A program made the translations under genes and the position numbers. Of a DNA stretch of 5,822 nucleotides, positions 4,373-5,822 are shown piece by piece; the stretch's first letter is position 1, and every line of letters begins with the position of its first letter. The stretch covers positions 1-5,822 of the forward strand of contig CBFHHV010000038.1 in assembly GCA_965655775.1 (NCBI GenBank), given 5' to 3'. Source of the stretch: Marisimplicoccus sp965655775 (GTDB taxonomy: Bacteria; Bacteroidota; Bacteroidia; Flavobacteriales; Flavobacteriaceae). The notes beneath the pieces are model-generated. The model was not told the origin of the DNA, searched no databases, and was given only the letters and a program-made list of their open reading frames with translations.

Positions 4373-5275
4373 ATGCTAAAGATTGCTTTCAATAAAAACT
4401 ATATCTATCCGCTTGAAGAAAATCATAGATTTCCTATGATTAAATATGAATTAATTCCAGAACAGTTAGTTAGAGAAAGTACTTGTTCAGAAAACAACTT
4501 TTATAATCCAGAGAAAGCTGATGATGATATTGTTCTACTTACTCATCAAAAAGAATATTTTGAAAGGTTCAAATCACTTCATTTATCTAAAAAGGAAATT
4601 AGAGAAATTGGTTTTCCTCTCAGCAAAGAATTAGTTGACAGAGAGCTACAAATTGCAGATGGAACGATAAAAGGTGTTCACTACTCCATTGAACATGGAA
4701 TATCAATGAATATTGCTGGGGGAACTCATCATGCGTTTTATGATCGTGGAGAAGCATTTTGCATGTTAAATGATCAAGCAATAGCAGCAAACTATCTTAT
4801 AAATAAAGGTTTATCTAAAAGAATACTAATAATTGATCTAGATGTACACCAAGGAAATGGCACAGCATCTTTATTTAGATCTAACAATAATGTGTTTACA
4901 CTTTCGTTTCATGGTAAAAAAAACTATCCATTTAGAAAAGAAAAGAGTGACCTTGATATTGAGTTTGATGATAATACAAATGACGAAAAGTATCTAAAAA
5001 TTTTAAAGGAGACTATCCCAAAAATTATCGATGAATTTAACCCTGATTTTATCTTTTATCTATCCGGTGTTGATGTACTTGAGAATGATAAGCTAGGGAG
5101 GTTGTCATTAACTATTAATGGATGCAAAGAGAGAGATAGATATATTTTGGATATGTGTAAAATAAATTCAATACCTGTTCAAATTTCAATGGGCGGCGGT
5201 TATTCAGTTGTTTTAAAAAATATAATTGAAGCTCACTCAAATACTTTTAGATTAGCTCAGGAAATATTTTTTTAA
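4373..5275 (+). CDS. HDAC-family zinc deacetylase (AcuC/AphA superfamily)
   Basis: This 300-residue protein belongs to the arginase/deacetylase fold family that includes histone deacetylases and bacterial acetoin-utilisation and acetylpolyamine deacetylases; it removes acyl groups from amines using Zn(II). The catalytic set is complete: the His pair 119-120 in GGTHHAF, zinc ligands Asp157 and His159 in IDLDVHQGNGT, the third ligand Asp234 in SGVDVLENDKLG, and the transition-state Tyr277 in MGGGY. The opening NHRFPMIKYELIPEQL, with LSKKEIREIGFPLS at about 71-84, is typical of the compact bacterial class-IV-like group of about 300 residues. It has no signal peptide, so it acts in the cytoplasm. 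The true substrate (acetyl-lysine protein, acetylpolyamine or a small amide) cannot be told from sequence. ATG at 4373 lies 12 nt after the T-run, with a TATATTTA box at 4360-4367, so its leader would be very short. The acylase gene follows after 23 nt. Confidence 0.93.
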   Translation: MLKIAFNKNYIYPLEENHRFPMIKYELIPEQLVRESTCSENNFYNPEKADDDIVLLTHQKEYFERFKSLHLSKKEIREIGFPLSKELVDRELQIADGTIKGVHYSIEHGISMNIAGGTHHAFYDRGEAFCMLNDQAIAANYLINKGLSKRILIIDLDVHQGNGTASLFRSNNNVFTLSFHGKKNYPFRKEKSDLDIEFDDNTNDEKYLKILKETIPKIIDEFNPDFIFYLSGVDVLENDKLGRLSLTINGCKERDRYILDMCKINSIPVQISMGGGYSVVLKNIIEAHSNTFRLAQEIFF

Positions 5276-5298
5276 TAAATTGAATCAACTCTATTCCT

Positions 5299-5822
5299 AT
5301 GAAAAAATATTTTTTAATAATTTCAGCAATTCTCTTTTACTCCTGCACTAACATATCTAAATTAGATGGCCTTACAGATGAGGTTGAAGTTCTTAGAGAT
5401 AAGTATGGCATAAATCACATATATGCAAATAACCAGAATGATTTATTCTTTATGCAAGGATACCTGGCTGCAAAAGATAGACTTTTTCAATTTGAAATAT
5501 GGAGAAGACAAGCTACTGGAAAGGTTGCAGAAGTTTTTGGTGATGATGAATTAGAGAGAGATATAGGTACCAGACTTTTTAAGTTTAGAGGGAATATGGT
5601 GGATGAACTTAATCACTACCATGAAGATGGTTTTGAAATTGTTTCATCATTTGTCTCTGGAATTAATAAATATATTGAAGAAATAAACAAGACTCCATTG
5701 CAACTTCCAATTGAATTTAAGTTATTAGATATAAAGCCTGAGAAATGGACTAATGAAGATGTAATTTCACGCCATCAAGGACTTTTAGGAAATATTGAAC
5801 AGGAACTAAATATAGGTAGGGC
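5299..5822 (+). CDS. Penicillin-acylase-family lipoprotein, N-terminal part
   Basis: An ATG at 5299 opens a frame that stays open for 174 full codons to the window edge, so the gene is partial at its 3' end. A signal (MKKYFLIISAILFYSC) with Cys16 in a relaxed lipobox suggests a lipoprotein. The sequence VEVLRDKYGINHIYANNQNDLF, then MQGYLAAKDRLFQFEIWRRQATGKVAEVFG and a DxGTRLFKFRG block, is the characteristic A-chain (alpha-subunit) start of penicillin amidase-type Ntn hydrolases, proteins of about 700-800 residues that cleave themselves. ISRHQGLLGNIEQELNIGR at the end belongs to the later part of this chain. The linker and the catalytic Ser that becomes the B-chain N-terminus lie outside the window. 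Members cut acyl amides such as beta-lactams, N-acyl homoserine lactones or other acylated amines; the substrate is not predictable. It is probably co-transcribed with the deacetylase gene (23-nt gap, no hairpin between). Confidence 0.9.
   Translation, partial: MKKYFLIISAILFYSCTNISKLDGLTDEVEVLRDKYGINHIYANNQNDLFFMQGYLAAKDRLFQFEIWRRQATGKVAEVFGDDELERDIGTRLFKFRGNMVDELNHYHEDGFEIVSSFVSGINKYIEEINKTPLQLPIEFKLLDIKPEKWTNEDVISRHQGLLGNIEQELNIGR

Noticed and set aside
4373..5275. Deacetylase acting on histones or DNA-binding proteins
   Set aside because: Nothing in the window shows such a target; bacterial relatives also act on small amides, so the family name should not be read as a function.
1..5822. 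CRISPR array, insertion sequence or phage element
   Set aside because: No regularly spaced repeats, no transposase or integrase motifs, and no terminal inverted repeats; composition looks even across the window.

Overview
The window is strongly AT-rich DNA with short intergenic gaps, ATG-dominated starts without Shine-Dalgarno sequences, several short Lys-rich export signals and TAnnTTTG-type -7 elements. This fits a member of the Bacteroidota, most likely a marine flavobacterium with a compact genome. That assignment rests on sequence style and on the histone-deacetylase-like protein; no database search was possible.

Layout: (1) 3-524 (+) is a small lipoprotein with an NTF2/SnoaL-like look. 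It converges on (2) 551-1339 (-), an Fe(II)/2-oxoglutarate oxygenase that resembles the BesD/HalD amino-acid halogenase-hydroxylase group but keeps the HxD iron triad. A perfect 11-bp hairpin with a TTCG loop lies between them and can serve both strands. (3) 1340-1505 is a divergent intergenic region with a -7-like box on each strand and an orphan hairpin carrying the same stem word as the real terminators. (4) 1506-2687 (+) is a packed run of unrecognised genes: a 61-aa two-helix membrane protein, a 268-aa exported protein, a 34-aa single-helix protein and possibly a 27-aa one. The junctions are TAATG, a 1-nt gap and a 0-nt gap. (5) 2794-4312 (+) is a tandem pair of paralogous exported proteins of unknown function, closed by a strong terminator. 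(6) 4373-5275 (+) is a complete zinc-dependent deacetylase of the HDAC family, followed after 23 nt by (7) the first 174 codons of a penicillin-acylase-family Ntn-hydrolase lipoprotein that runs off the window at 5299-5822.

Functional reading: the deacetylase and the acylase are both amide hydrolases, but one is predicted cytoplasmic and the other exported, so a common pathway is only a possibility. The least explained parts are the small-membrane-protein operon and the tandem exported paralogs. The paralogs share an invariant YNYKDSGEQDFWRFR block and a CxSGCxGN motif, and each seems to be built from two similar halves. The same terminator stem (AAAAAGACCTC/GAGGTCTTTTT) occurs as two full copies and one shortened copy in under 6 kb, which suggests a genome-wide preferred terminator sequence.
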